Positions 49,727 to 58,077 of a stretch of 64,000 bases of DNA are shown here, one piece after another (position 1 is the stretch's first letter; each line of letters starts with the position of its first letter). The position numbers were made by a program, and so were the translations under genes. Under the pieces are notes generated by a model, which searched no databases, had not been told where the DNA came from, and was given only the letters and a program-made list of their open reading frames with translations. Source of the DNA: Actinomycetes bacterium (GTDB taxonomy: Bacteria; Actinomycetota; Actinomycetes; Actinomycetales; Microbacteriaceae); contig JAEYZI010000092.1 in the NCBI GenBank assembly GCA_023428065.1, positions 20,870-84,869 of the forward strand, written 5' to 3'.

Positions 49727-50887
49727 ATGTCCACCATATTCGCGCCCCCGGCCCCCGCGCTCGAGATCGGCCCGCTCCGCCTCGACGTGCCGGTCGTGCT
49801 CGCGCCCATGGCGGGCATCACGAACACCGCCTTCCGTCGGCTGTGCCGCGAGTACGGCGCCGGGCTCTACGTGTCGGAGATGATCACGAGCCGCGCGCTC
49901 GTCGAGCGCACGCCCGAGTCGATGCGGCTCATCAAGCACCACGAGTCCGAGACACCGCGCTCCATCCAGCTCTACGGCGTCGACCCGAAGACCATGGCCG
50001 AGGCCGTCACGATGCTCGTCGCCGAGGACCGCGCCGACCACATCGACCTCAACTTCGGCTGCCCGGTCCCGAAGGTCACCCGCAAGGGCGGGGGAGCGGC
50101 GCTGCCGTGGAAGCTCGACCTCTTCCGGGGCATCGTCGAGGCCGCCGTGAAGGCCGCCGGGCCGCTCCCGCTCACGGTCAAGATGCGCAAGGGCATCGAC
50201 GCCGACCACCTCACCTACCTCGAGGCGGGTCGCATCGCCGAGGGAGCGGGCGCCGCGGCGGTCGCCCTGCATGCGCGCACCGCCGCCGACTTCTACTCGG
50301 GCACCGCCGACTGGTCGGCGATCGCGACGCTCAAGCAGACGGTCACGAGCGTGCCCGTGCTCGGCAACGGCGACATCTGGTCGGCCGCGGATGCCGTGCG
50401 CATGGTCGAGGAGACCGGATGCGACGGCGTCGTCGTCGGGCGCGGGTGCCTCGGCCGCCCCTGGCTCTTCGGCGACCTCGCGGCGGCGTTCACAGGGCGC
50501 GAGCACAAGGCCGAGCCGACCCTCGGCGAGGTCGCGATCGCGTTCCGCCGTCACGCGGAGCTCCTCGTGGAGTTCTTCGACGGCGACGAGGGCCGCGCGT
50601 GCCGCGACATCCGCAAGCACGTCGCCTGGTACTTCAAGGGGTACGCCGTCGGCGGCGAGCTGCGTGCCGCGCTCGCCCGGTCGTCGAGTCTCGCCGAGAT
50701 CGACGAGCTGCTCGCCCGGCTCGACCCCGATCAGCCCTACCCGGGCGCCGACGCCGAGGGTCAGCGCGGCCGAGCCGGCACCCCCAAGCAGCCCGCGCTT
50801 CCCGAGCGGTGGCTCGACTCGCGCGAACTCCAGGAGACGCACCGCGTCGCGCTCACGGAGGCGGAACTGGACACGAGCGGTGGTTGA
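49727..50887 (+). CDS. dusB: tRNA-dihydrouridine synthase
   Basis: Reduces uridine to dihydrouridine in tRNA with FMN and NADPH. The 386-residue protein begins with the FMN-binding VVLAPMAGITNTAFRRLC. The active cysteine is C112 in LNFGCPVPKVTRKGGGAAL. VKMRKGIDADH, ALHARTAADFYSG and VLGNGDIWSA complete the barrel, and a C-terminal helical RNA-binding domain follows. It overlaps dgt by 8 bp. The open frame extends upstream, but ATG 49727 is supported by its promoter. Confidence 0.93.
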   Translation: MSTIFAPPAPALEIGPLRLDVPVVLAPMAGITNTAFRRLCREYGAGLYVSEMITSRALVERTPESMRLIKHHESETPRSIQLYGVDPKTMAEAVTMLVAEDRADHIDLNFGCPVPKVTRKGGGAALPWKLDLFRGIVEAAVKAAGPLPLTVKMRKGIDADHLTYLEAGRIAEGAGAAAVALHARTAADFYSGTADWSAIATLKQTVTSVPVLGNGDIWSAADAVRMVEETGCDGVVVGRGCLGRPWLFGDLAAAFTGREHKAEPTLGEVAIAFRRHAELLVEFFDGDEGRACRDIRKHVAWYFKGYAVGGELRAALARSSSLAEIDELLARLDPDQPYPGADAEGQRGRAGTPKQPALPERWLDSRELQETHRVALTEAELDTSGG

Positions 50888-52124
50888 CCGCACCCCCGGG
50901 TACTCCGAGGCCGACGCCGAGCGGATGCTGCCCGAGGAGCACTCCACCCGCCGCAGCGACTTCGCGCGCGATCGCGCGCGCATCCTGCACTCGAGCGCTC
51001 TGCGCCGGCTCGCCGTCAAGACGCAGGTGCTGAGCCCCACGGCGGGGCTCGACTTCGCCCGCAACCGCCTCACCCACTCGCTCGAGGTCGCGCAGGTGGG
51101 CCGCGAGCTCGCGCTCAACCTCGGCCTCGACCCCGACATCGTCGACACGGCGTGCCTCGCCCACGACCTGGGGCACCCGCCGTACGGCCACAACGGCGAG
51201 CGCGCGCTCAACGAGTGGGCCGCCGACATCGGCGGCTTCGAGGGCAACGCCCAGACGCTGCGCCTGCTCACGCGCCTCGAGCCGAAGGTCTTCGACGCCG
51301 ACGGCCGCGCCTACGGTCTCAACCTCACGCGCGCGAGCCTCGACGCGAGCTGCAAGTACCCGTGGCCGGAGCAGGAGGGCATCCCGGATCCCTCGGGGCG
51401 CAGCAAGTTCGGCTTCTACTCCGACGACACCCCCGCCTTCGTCTGGATGCGCGCGGACGCGCCGCCGCGCGTGCGGTGCATCGAGGCGCAGGTCATGGAC
51501 CTCTCCGACGACATCGCCTACTCCGTGCACGACCTCGAGGACGCCATCATCACGGGGTACCTCGACGTGCGGGCGCTCTCGGCGCGCGTCGACCACGACG
51601 CCCTCGTCGACAGCATGGTCGAGTGGATCGGCGGCGAGCTCGACCACGAGACGCTCATCGCCGCGTTCGACCGGCTCGACAACCTGCCCGACTGGGTCGA
51701 CTCGTGGGACGGCTCGCGGCGCGACCAGGCGCGCCTGAAGAACCTCACCTCCCAGCTCATCGGGCGCTTCGCGGGCGAGGCCGTGCGCGCGACGCGCGAG
51801 GCCCATCCCCAGGCCTTGCTCGCACGCTTCGGGGCGGATGTCGTGGTGCCCCTCGAGACACGCGCCGAGATCGCGGTGCTCAAGGGCATCGTCGCGGCGA
51901 ACGTCATGTCGACGAACGCCCGCAAGCCCATCTACGAGCGCCAGCGCGGCATCCTCAAGGAGCTCGCCGACGCCCTGTGGGCCGACCCGTCGCACCTCGA
52001 CGCGGGCTTCGCGTCCGACTTCGAGGCGGCAGCCGACGACACCGCCCGCAAGCGCGTCATCGTCGACCAGGTGGCTTCTCTCACCGACCCGTCGGCGAAC
52101 GCCTGGCACGAGCGGCTGTGCTAG
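50880..52124 (+). CDS. dgt: Deoxyguanosinetriphosphate triphosphohydrolase-like protein
   Basis: An HD-domain dNTP triphosphohydrolase of 414 residues. Metal ligands are seen as H66 in NRLTHSLEVAQVGRE, H95-D96 in LAHDLGHPPYGHNGE, and a later aspartate in MDLSDDIAYSVHDLED. The start RILHSSALRRLAVKTQV is typical of the type 2 Dgt family. The GTG at 50880, overlapping dusB, is the best start. It is 38 bp from dnaG, and a dgt-dnaG order is common in actinobacteria. Confidence 0.92.
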   Translation: MVDRTPGYSEADAERMLPEEHSTRRSDFARDRARILHSSALRRLAVKTQVLSPTAGLDFARNRLTHSLEVAQVGRELALNLGLDPDIVDTACLAHDLGHPPYGHNGERALNEWAADIGGFEGNAQTLRLLTRLEPKVFDADGRAYGLNLTRASLDASCKYPWPEQEGIPDPSGRSKFGFYSDDTPAFVWMRADAPPRVRCIEAQVMDLSDDIAYSVHDLEDAIITGYLDVRALSARVDHDALVDSMVEWIGGELDHETLIAAFDRLDNLPDWVDSWDGSRRDQARLKNLTSQLIGRFAGEAVRATREAHPQALLARFGADVVVPLETRAEIAVLKGIVAANVMSTNARKPIYERQRGILKELADALWADPSHLDAGFASDFEAAADDTARKRVIVDQVASLTDPSANAWHERLC

Positions 52125-52150
52125 GCGGGCGCGGCATCCGGGGCGACTCC

Positions 52151-52177
52151 TAGAATCAGGGCATGCCCGGTCTGATT
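52151..52177 (+). promoter_or_regulatory. Leaderless dnaG promoter with palindrome over the start codon
   Basis: TAGAAT (52151-52156) ends 6 nt before ATG 52163. The start codon lies inside GGGCATGCCC (52159-52168). Flanking AATCAG (52154-52159) and CTGATT (52172-52177) are complementary. The symmetry could be a DNA-binding site or could fold over the start codon. Confidence 0.45.
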
Positions 52178-54058
52178 CGTCGAAGCGATATCGACGAGGT
52201 CCGGGCCCGCGTGAACATCGCCGACATCGTGGGCGACTACGTCACGCTCAAGTCGGCGGGCGTCGGATCGCTCAAGGGACTCTGCCCCTTCCACGAGGAG
52301 CGCAGCCCGAGCTTCCACGTGCGCCCCGGCGTCGGCCGCTACCACTGCTTCGGCTGCGGCGAGGACGGCGACGTGTTCACCTTCCTGCAGCGCATGGACC
52401 ACGTGAGCTTCCAGGAGGCCGTCGAGCGCATGGCCGCGCGCGTCGGCATCGAGTTGCACTACGAGGACGGCGGGGCCGCGGCATCCGATCACGGCAACCG
52501 CGCGCGCCTGCTCGCCGCGAACGCCGCGGCGGAGCGGTTCTTCCGCGCTCAGCTCGCGGAGCCCGCGGCGCAGCCCGGTCGCGACTTCCTCGGCAGCCGC
52601 GGCTTCGACCAGGCGGCCGCCGAGCGTTTCGGCGTCGGCTATGCGCCGAAGTCGTTCGACGCGCTCAAGAACGCCCTCATGAAGGAGGGGTTCACGCTCG
52701 AGGAGCTGACGGGCGCGGGCCTGCTCTCGACGGGGGAGCGCGGCAACGCCTACGACCGGTTCCGGGGCCGCGTCATGTGGCCGATCCGCGACGTCACGGG
52801 CCAGACGATCGGGTTCGGCGCGCGCAAGCTCTTCGACGACGATCAGGGCCCCAAATACCTCAACACCCCCGAGACCCTCGTCTTCCACAAGTCGCAGGTG
52901 CTCTACGGGCTCGACCTGGCGCGTCGCGACGTCGCGAAGTCGAAGCAGGTCGTGATCGTGGAGGGCTACACGGATGTCATGGCCTGCCACCTCGCGGGGG
53001 TGACGACGGCGGTCGCGACGTGCGGCACGGCGTTCGGCGTCGACCACATCAAGGTCGTGCGGCGCGTGCTCGGCGACCACGACAACGCCGCGGTGTCGCT
53101 CACGGGCGAGGTCGTCTTCACCTTCGACCCGGATGAGGCGGGCCAGCGCGCCGCGAGCCGCGCGTTCGCGGAGGAGCAGCGTTTCGCCGCGCAGACCTTC
53201 GTCGCCGTCGCGCCCGGCGGACTCGATCCGTGCGACCTGCGCATCAACCGCGGCGACGAGGCGGTGCGCGCGCTCATCGGGGACCGCAAGCCGATGTTCG
53301 AGTTCATGATCCGCCGCACCCTCGCGGGGCACGACCTCGAGACGGTCGAGGGACGGGTCGCCGCCCTCCGCGCGGGTGCGCCCGTCGTCGCCGGCATCCG
53401 CGACCCCGCCCTCCGTGGGGGGTACGTGCGCAACCTCGCGGGCTGGCTCGGCATGGACCCGGGCGAGGTCTCGCGTGCGGTCACGAGCGCGGGCAACTCC
53501 TCCCGTCGGGCCGACCCGCGCGCGGAGGGTGCGCGCCGTGCGGATGCCGCGGCGGGCGCACCGGGCGAGGATCCGCGTCCGCGGCAGGCGAACCTCACGG
53601 AGCTGCCGACCGATCCGGTGACGCGCATGGAGCGCGACGCCCTCATGGCGATCCTCCAGTACCCCCAGCACGTGGGCGCCGACCTCGTCGGCAAGGCCGT
53701 GGAGTCGAGGTTCACGAACGCGACCCTCGCGATCGTGCGCGACGCGATCCGGGCGCAGCTCGATCAGCTCGATTCGCCGGAGTGGCTCCAGCGCGTGGGG
53801 GAGGAGGTGCCGGCGGGTTTCGAGTCGCTCGTCACCCAGCTCGGCGTCGCGCCCATCCCCGAACGGGCGGAGCAGATCGGCGTCTACTGCCGCGGCGTCG
53901 TCACCTCCCTCGTCGACCGTGACCTGCTCCGTCGCAAGGGCGAGCTGCTGGGCGCGATGCAACGCGCCCGCGCGGAGGGCGACCGCGAGCGGGAGGTCGC
54001 ACTCAGCCGGGAATCGGTCGCCCTCGAGAGCGAGCGGCGCGCGCTCCGCGGGGAATGA
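52163..54058 (+). CDS. dnaG: DNA primase
   Basis: Makes RNA primers for replication. The 631-residue protein has the zinc finger C41, H44, C62 and C65 (CPFHEERSPSFHV and HCFGCGEDGDVFTF). The catalytic core has GFGARKLFDDDQGPKYLNTP, and the TOPRIM domain shows VIVEGYTDVMACHLAG and FDPDEAGQRAASRAF. A variable linker (about 445-480) leads to the DnaB-interacting C-terminal domain. ATG 52163 is leaderless. Confidence 0.97.
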   Translation: MPGLIRRSDIDEVRARVNIADIVGDYVTLKSAGVGSLKGLCPFHEERSPSFHVRPGVGRYHCFGCGEDGDVFTFLQRMDHVSFQEAVERMAARVGIELHYEDGGAAASDHGNRARLLAANAAAERFFRAQLAEPAAQPGRDFLGSRGFDQAAAERFGVGYAPKSFDALKNALMKEGFTLEELTGAGLLSTGERGNAYDRFRGRVMWPIRDVTGQTIGFGARKLFDDDQGPKYLNTPETLVFHKSQVLYGLDLARRDVAKSKQVVIVEGYTDVMACHLAGVTTAVATCGTAFGVDHIKVVRRVLGDHDNAAVSLTGEVVFTFDPDEAGQRAASRAFAEEQRFAAQTFVAVAPGGLDPCDLRINRGDEAVRALIGDRKPMFEFMIRRTLAGHDLETVEGRVAALRAGAPVVAGIRDPALRGGYVRNLAGWLGMDPGEVSRAVTSAGNSSRRADPRAEGARRADAAAGAPGEDPRPRQANLTELPTDPVTRMERDALMAILQYPQHVGADLVGKAVESRFTNATLAIVRDAIRAQLDQLDSPEWLQRVGEEVPAGFESLVTQLGVAPIPERAEQIGVYCRGVVTSLVDRDLLRRKGELLGAMQRARAEGDREREVALSRESVALESERRALRGE

Positions 54059-54059
54059 T

Positions 54060-54084
54060 GTCGCCCCGGAAGGCGCGACTTGTT
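54060..54084 (+). terminator. Hairpin with T-rich tail after dnaG
   Basis: GTCGC/GCGAC plus CC/GG stems (54060-54067 with 54072-54079) close on GGAA, with one C-C mismatch, and are followed by TTGTT. It is two bases past the dnaG stop codon, so it should end that message. Confidence 0.65.
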
Positions 54085-54256
54085 GCACGGATTACGCGTG
54101 GACGCACGATTCATGCGCTGAACATTTCGATGCCGTAAACAAAGCGCTGACCGGTCGGCCGGTGGCGCGAGGGTCCCTCACTGCCGTGATAGACCTGTAT
54201 GTTGGGCGGCTCTCGGTCGCCCACCCCTTCACACCCCAAGGAATGAGGTCCACGGA

Positions 54257-55879
54257 ATGGTTTCCGTCTCTCACAAGACCCGCGTGTTGGCGGCGCTGGC
54301 GCTGCCCGCAGCGGCTGCCGTCGTGCTCAGCGGATGCGCCGCCGGCACGAACGACGGTGGCGGCAGCGGCGACAACACGATCATCGTCGGCACCACCGAC
54401 AAGGTCACGACGCTCGACCCGGCCGGCTCGTACGACAACGGCTCGCTCGCCGTGCAGACCCAGGTGTTCCCGTACCTCGTGAACACCGACTACAACTCGA
54501 CCGACGTCGTCCCCGACCTCGCCGAGAGCGCCGAGTTCACCTCGCCGACCGAGTACACCGTGAAGCTCCCCGCGGGCCTCAAGTGGGCCAACGGCCACGA
54601 CCTCACCGCATCCGACGTCGTGTTCTCGTTCGAGCGCAACCTCGCGATCGCGGACCCGAACGGCGCGTCGAGCCTGCTCTACAACCTGGAGTCGGTCGAG
54701 GCGACCGACGACACGACGGTCGTCTTCCACCTGAAGACCGAGAACGACCAGGTGTTCCCGTTCATCCTCACGAGCTTCCCCGGCGCCATCGTCGACGAGG
54801 AGGTCTTCTCGGCTGACGCGATCACGCCGGACGACGAGATCGTCAAGGCGAACGCCTTCGGCGGCCCGTACGTCATCACCGACTACGACTTCAACAACGT
54901 CGTCGAGTTCGCGCCGAACAAGGAGTACAAGGGCCTCCTCGACGCTCCCGTCAACGACGGCGTGATCCTCAACTACTACGCCGAGTCGTCGAACCTCAAG
55001 CTCGAGGTCGAGAAGGGCGACATCGACGTGGCCTACCGCAGCCTGTCGGCGACGGATGTCGACGACCTGCGCGGCAACGACGACGTCAAGGTCGTCGACG
55101 GCCCCGGTGGCGAGATCCGCTACATCGTCTTCAACTTCAACACGCAGCCGTACGGTGCGACGACCGCGGAGGCGGACCCCGCCAAGGCGCTCGCCGTCCG
55201 TCAGGCCGTGGCCGACCTCCTCGACCGCGACGCGATCTCGGAGCAGGTCTACAAGGGCACCTACACCCCGCTGTACTCCTACGTGCCCGAGGGCTTCGCG
55301 GGTGCCACCGAGTCGCTCAAGGGCCTCTACGGTGACGGCGACGGCGGTCCGGACGCGGCCAAGGCGAAGGCGACCCTCGAGGCCGCCGGCGTCACGACTC
55401 CGGTCAAGCTGAGCCTGCAGTACAGCCCCGACCACTACGGCCCCTCGTCGGGTGACGAGTACGCGATGGTCAAGGACCAGCTCGAGCAGGACGGTCTCTT
55501 CGAGGTCGACCTGCAGTCGACGGAGTGGGTGCAGTACTCGAAGGACCGCACCTCCGACGTGTACCCGGCCTACCAGCTCGGCTGGTTCCCGGACTACTCC
55601 GACGCGGACAACTACCTGACGCCGTTCTTCCTCACGGAGAACTTCCTCGCGAACCACTTCTCGGACGCGCAGGTCGACGAGCTCATCCTCAAGCAGGCGG
55701 TCACGCCGGATGCCGCGGAGCGCACGGCGATCATCGAGCAGATCCAGGACCTCGTGGCGCAGAAGCTGTCCACGGTCCCGCTGCTCCAGGGCGCGCAGGT
55801 CGCGGTCACGGGCGCGGACGTCGACGGGGTCATCCTCGACGCCTCGTTCAAGCTGCGCTTCGCTCCGATCACCCGCTGA
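54257..55879 (+). CDS. Peptide/nickel-type ABC transporter substrate-binding lipoprotein
   Basis: A 540-residue solute-binding protein of family 5 (DppA/OppA-like). It has a lipoprotein signal with lipobox LSGC (near 24-27). The mature start TIIVGTTDKVTTLDPAGSYD and KWANGHDLTASDVVFSFERN are family marks. AYQLGWFPDYSDADNYLTPF is near the end. ATG 54257 follows GAGG. The 198-bp region before it holds the dnaG terminator and a possible -10 TATGTT near 54199. It leads a six-gene operon. Di- or oligopeptides are the probable ligands. Confidence 0.92.
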   Translation: MVSVSHKTRVLAALALPAAAAVVLSGCAAGTNDGGGSGDNTIIVGTTDKVTTLDPAGSYDNGSLAVQTQVFPYLVNTDYNSTDVVPDLAESAEFTSPTEYTVKLPAGLKWANGHDLTASDVVFSFERNLAIADPNGASSLLYNLESVEATDDTTVVFHLKTENDQVFPFILTSFPGAIVDEEVFSADAITPDDEIVKANAFGGPYVITDYDFNNVVEFAPNKEYKGLLDAPVNDGVILNYYAESSNLKLEVEKGDIDVAYRSLSATDVDDLRGNDDVKVVDGPGGEIRYIVFNFNTQPYGATTAEADPAKALAVRQAVADLLDRDAISEQVYKGTYTPLYSYVPEGFAGATESLKGLYGDGDGGPDAAKAKATLEAAGVTTPVKLSLQYSPDHYGPSSGDEYAMVKDQLEQDGLFEVDLQSTEWVQYSKDRTSDVYPAYQLGWFPDYSDADNYLTPFFLTENFLANHFSDAQVDELILKQAVTPDAAERTAIIEQIQDLVAQKLSTVPLLQGAQVAVTGADVDGVILDASFKLRFAPITR

Positions 55880-55913
55880 TCGAGCCCGCGTAGTAGACAG
55901 GTAGCACCAACCG

Positions 55914-55952
55914 ACACGGGTGGGGCGGTCTCCGGACCGCCCCACTCCGTGT
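55914..55952 (+). promoter_or_regulatory. Intercistronic hairpin between binding protein and permease genes
   Basis: TGGGGCGGTC (55921-55930) pairs with GACCGCCCCA (55935-55944) around TCCG. The stem continues with ACACGG (55914-55919) and CCGTGT (55947-55952) after a small bulge. Position and sequence resemble the hairpin at 8352 in the sugar importer operon. Confidence 0.75.
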
Positions 55953-55978
55953 CATCGGCTTGAGAGACAGGCAACCGA

Positions 55979-57070
55979 ATGACGACCGCCGTCGAGCCGG
56001 CGCCCACGGGCACGTCGGCCCCCGCTTCCCGAGCGCGTACGCGCGGCGGAGGAACCCTCTGGCGGTACCTCCTCGTCCGCTTCCTGCTCATCTTCCCGAC
56101 CGTCTTCATCCTCGTGACGATGGTCTTCATCTTCCTGCGGCTCATCGGAGACCCGATCACGGCGGCCCTCGGCGGCCGTCTGAGCCCCGAGGATCTCGCC
56201 GCACGCCGCGCGGAGGCCGGTTTCGACCGGCCGATCATCGTGCAGTACCTCGAGTACCTCGGCCAGGTCTTCACGGGCAACTTCGGCAGGACGCTCACCG
56301 ACAACCAGCCCGTCATCGACATCCTCACGCGCTACGGCACGGCGACGCTCGAGCTCGCGATCTACGCGCTCATCGTCGCGTTCATCGTCGGCATCCCGCT
56401 CGGCATGCTCGCGGCGGCCTTCCGCGACCGCTGGCCCGACGCGTTCCTCCGCGTCTTCGCGATCCTGTGCTACGCGACGCCCGTGTTCTTCGCGGGCCTC
56501 GTGCTCAAGCTCGTCTTCTCCGTGTGGCTCGGCTGGCTCCCGGTCTCTGGGCGCGCGGGAGTGCGCACCGAGCTCTCGCTCGGGCGCCTCGACGGCGCGA
56601 CGGGCATCTACCTCGTCGACGCCATCCGGTCGGGCAACCCGGCCTACATCTCCGACGTGCTCTCGCACGCCGTGCTGCCGGGCATCGCGCTCGGGCTGCT
56701 CACGGCGGGCATCTTCTTGCGGCTCGTGCGCACGAACGTCATCGGCACGCTCAACATGCCCTACGTGGATGCCGCGCGCAGCCGCGGGGTGAGCGAGTTC
56801 CGGCTCGTGCGCAAGCACGCCTACAAGCCGGCTCTCATCCCGATCGTGACCGTCATCGGGCTGCAGATCGCGATGCTGCTCGGCGGCGCCGTGCTCACCG
56901 AGACGACCTTCGAGTGGCAGGGTCTCGGATTCCAGCTGGCCCACTACCTGGGCGCGCGCGACTTCGTCGCGGTGCAGGGCATCGTCGTGCTGCTCGCCGT
57001 CATCGTCGCCCTCAGCAACTTCGTCGTCGACATCATCGCGGCGCTCATCGACCCGCGAGTGAGGTACTGA
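55979..57070 (+). CDS. Peptide-type ABC transporter permease, DppB type
   Basis: A 363-residue inner-membrane subunit with six main membrane segments after a basic N-terminal part. It has VTMVFIFLRLIGDPITAALG near 44-63, and the EAA-like loop reads YVDAARSRGVSEFRLVRKHA. The ETTFEWQGLGFQLAHYLGAR region near the end is typical of DppB. The first 30 residues are unusually rich in Ala and Thr. Its stop overlaps the next start by one base (TGATG). Confidence 0.92.
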   Translation: MTTAVEPAPTGTSAPASRARTRGGGTLWRYLLVRFLLIFPTVFILVTMVFIFLRLIGDPITAALGGRLSPEDLAARRAEAGFDRPIIVQYLEYLGQVFTGNFGRTLTDNQPVIDILTRYGTATLELAIYALIVAFIVGIPLGMLAAAFRDRWPDAFLRVFAILCYATPVFFAGLVLKLVFSVWLGWLPVSGRAGVRTELSLGRLDGATGIYLVDAIRSGNPAYISDVLSHAVLPGIALGLLTAGIFLRLVRTNVIGTLNMPYVDAARSRGVSEFRLVRKHAYKPALIPIVTVIGLQIAMLLGGAVLTETTFEWQGLGFQLAHYLGARDFVAVQGIVVLLAVIVALSNFVVDIIAALIDPRVRY

Positions 57071-58077
57071 TGCCCGAGCGTCCCGCCCGTACCGTCCGCT
57101 CCGTGCTCGGACGGCTGCCCGTCGTGCATCAGCTGCGGCAGTCCGTCGGCCTCCAACGCGGCATGCTCGTCGCCGGCCTCGTCATCACGGGGATCTTCCT
57201 GCTCACGGCCGCGCTCGCGCCCGTGCTCGCGCCGTACGGCTTCTCGCAGCTGCGCGACGAGAACGGCCTCTTCGGTGCGCAGCAGCCGCCGAGTGCCGCC
57301 CACCCGCTCGGCACGACGGTCGGCGGCTACGACGTGCTGTCGCGTGTCATCTGGGGTGCGCAGACGGCGCTCCTCGTGATCGTCGTCGCGGTCGTGCTGT
57401 CGATCTTCCTCGGCGTGCTGCTCGGCCTCGTCTCCGGCTACATCGGCGGCTGGGTCGACCGCGTGCTCGTCGTGATCGCGGACGCGGTGTTCGCCTTCCC
57501 GACGCTCCTGCTCGCGATCGTCGCGGCGATCGTCATCAGCGGCGGACAGTCGAACCTGTGGGGTGGCATCCTCGCGGCCGCCGTCTCGATCACGGTCGTC
57601 TTCATACCGCAGTACTTCCGCGTCATCCGCGCCGAGACCGTGCGTGTGAAGTCGGAGGCGTTCGTCGAGTCGGCTCGCGTCGTGGGCGCCAAGGCGCCGC
57701 GCATCATGTTCCGCCACGTGTTCCGCAACGCGACGCGCACCCTCCCGCTCATCTTCACGCTCAACAGCTCGGAGGCGATCCTGACTCTCGCGGCGCTCGG
57801 CTTCCTGGGCTTCGGCATCCAGCCCACCGCGGCCGCGGAGTGGGGCTACGACCTCAACAAGGCGCTCTCGGACGTCACGAGCGGCATCTGGTGGACCTCG
57901 GTGTTCCCGGGCCTCGCGATTGTCGTCGTGGTGCTCGGCATCACGCTCGTCGGCGAGAGCCTCAACGACCTCGCGGACCCGCGGCTGCGGGCGCGACGTC
58001 GCCGGCCCGTGACGCCAGCAGATGCGGTGGCCGCCTCTCAGCCGATGGCCCGCAACGCGATGGGGGAGGTGCTCTGA
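57070..58077 (+). CDS. Peptide-type ABC transporter permease, DppC type
   Basis: A 335-residue membrane subunit. The start has the oligopeptide permease C N-terminal segment with one membrane helix, then HPLGTTVGGYDVLSRVIWGA. The EAA loop reads FVESARVVGAKAPRIMFRHV. LGFLGFGIQPTAAAEWG and LVGESLNDLADPRLRAR close the protein, as is usual for DppC/OppC. ATG 57070 shares a base with the stop of the previous gene, and its own stop overlaps the ATPase start in the same way. Confidence 0.92.
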   Translation: MPERPARTVRSVLGRLPVVHQLRQSVGLQRGMLVAGLVITGIFLLTAALAPVLAPYGFSQLRDENGLFGAQQPPSAAHPLGTTVGGYDVLSRVIWGAQTALLVIVVAVVLSIFLGVLLGLVSGYIGGWVDRVLVVIADAVFAFPTLLLAIVAAIVISGGQSNLWGGILAAAVSITVVFIPQYFRVIRAETVRVKSEAFVESARVVGAKAPRIMFRHVFRNATRTLPLIFTLNSSEAILTLAALGFLGFGIQPTAAAEWGYDLNKALSDVTSGIWWTSVFPGLAIVVVVLGITLVGESLNDLADPRLRARRRRPVTPADAVAASQPMARNAMGEVL

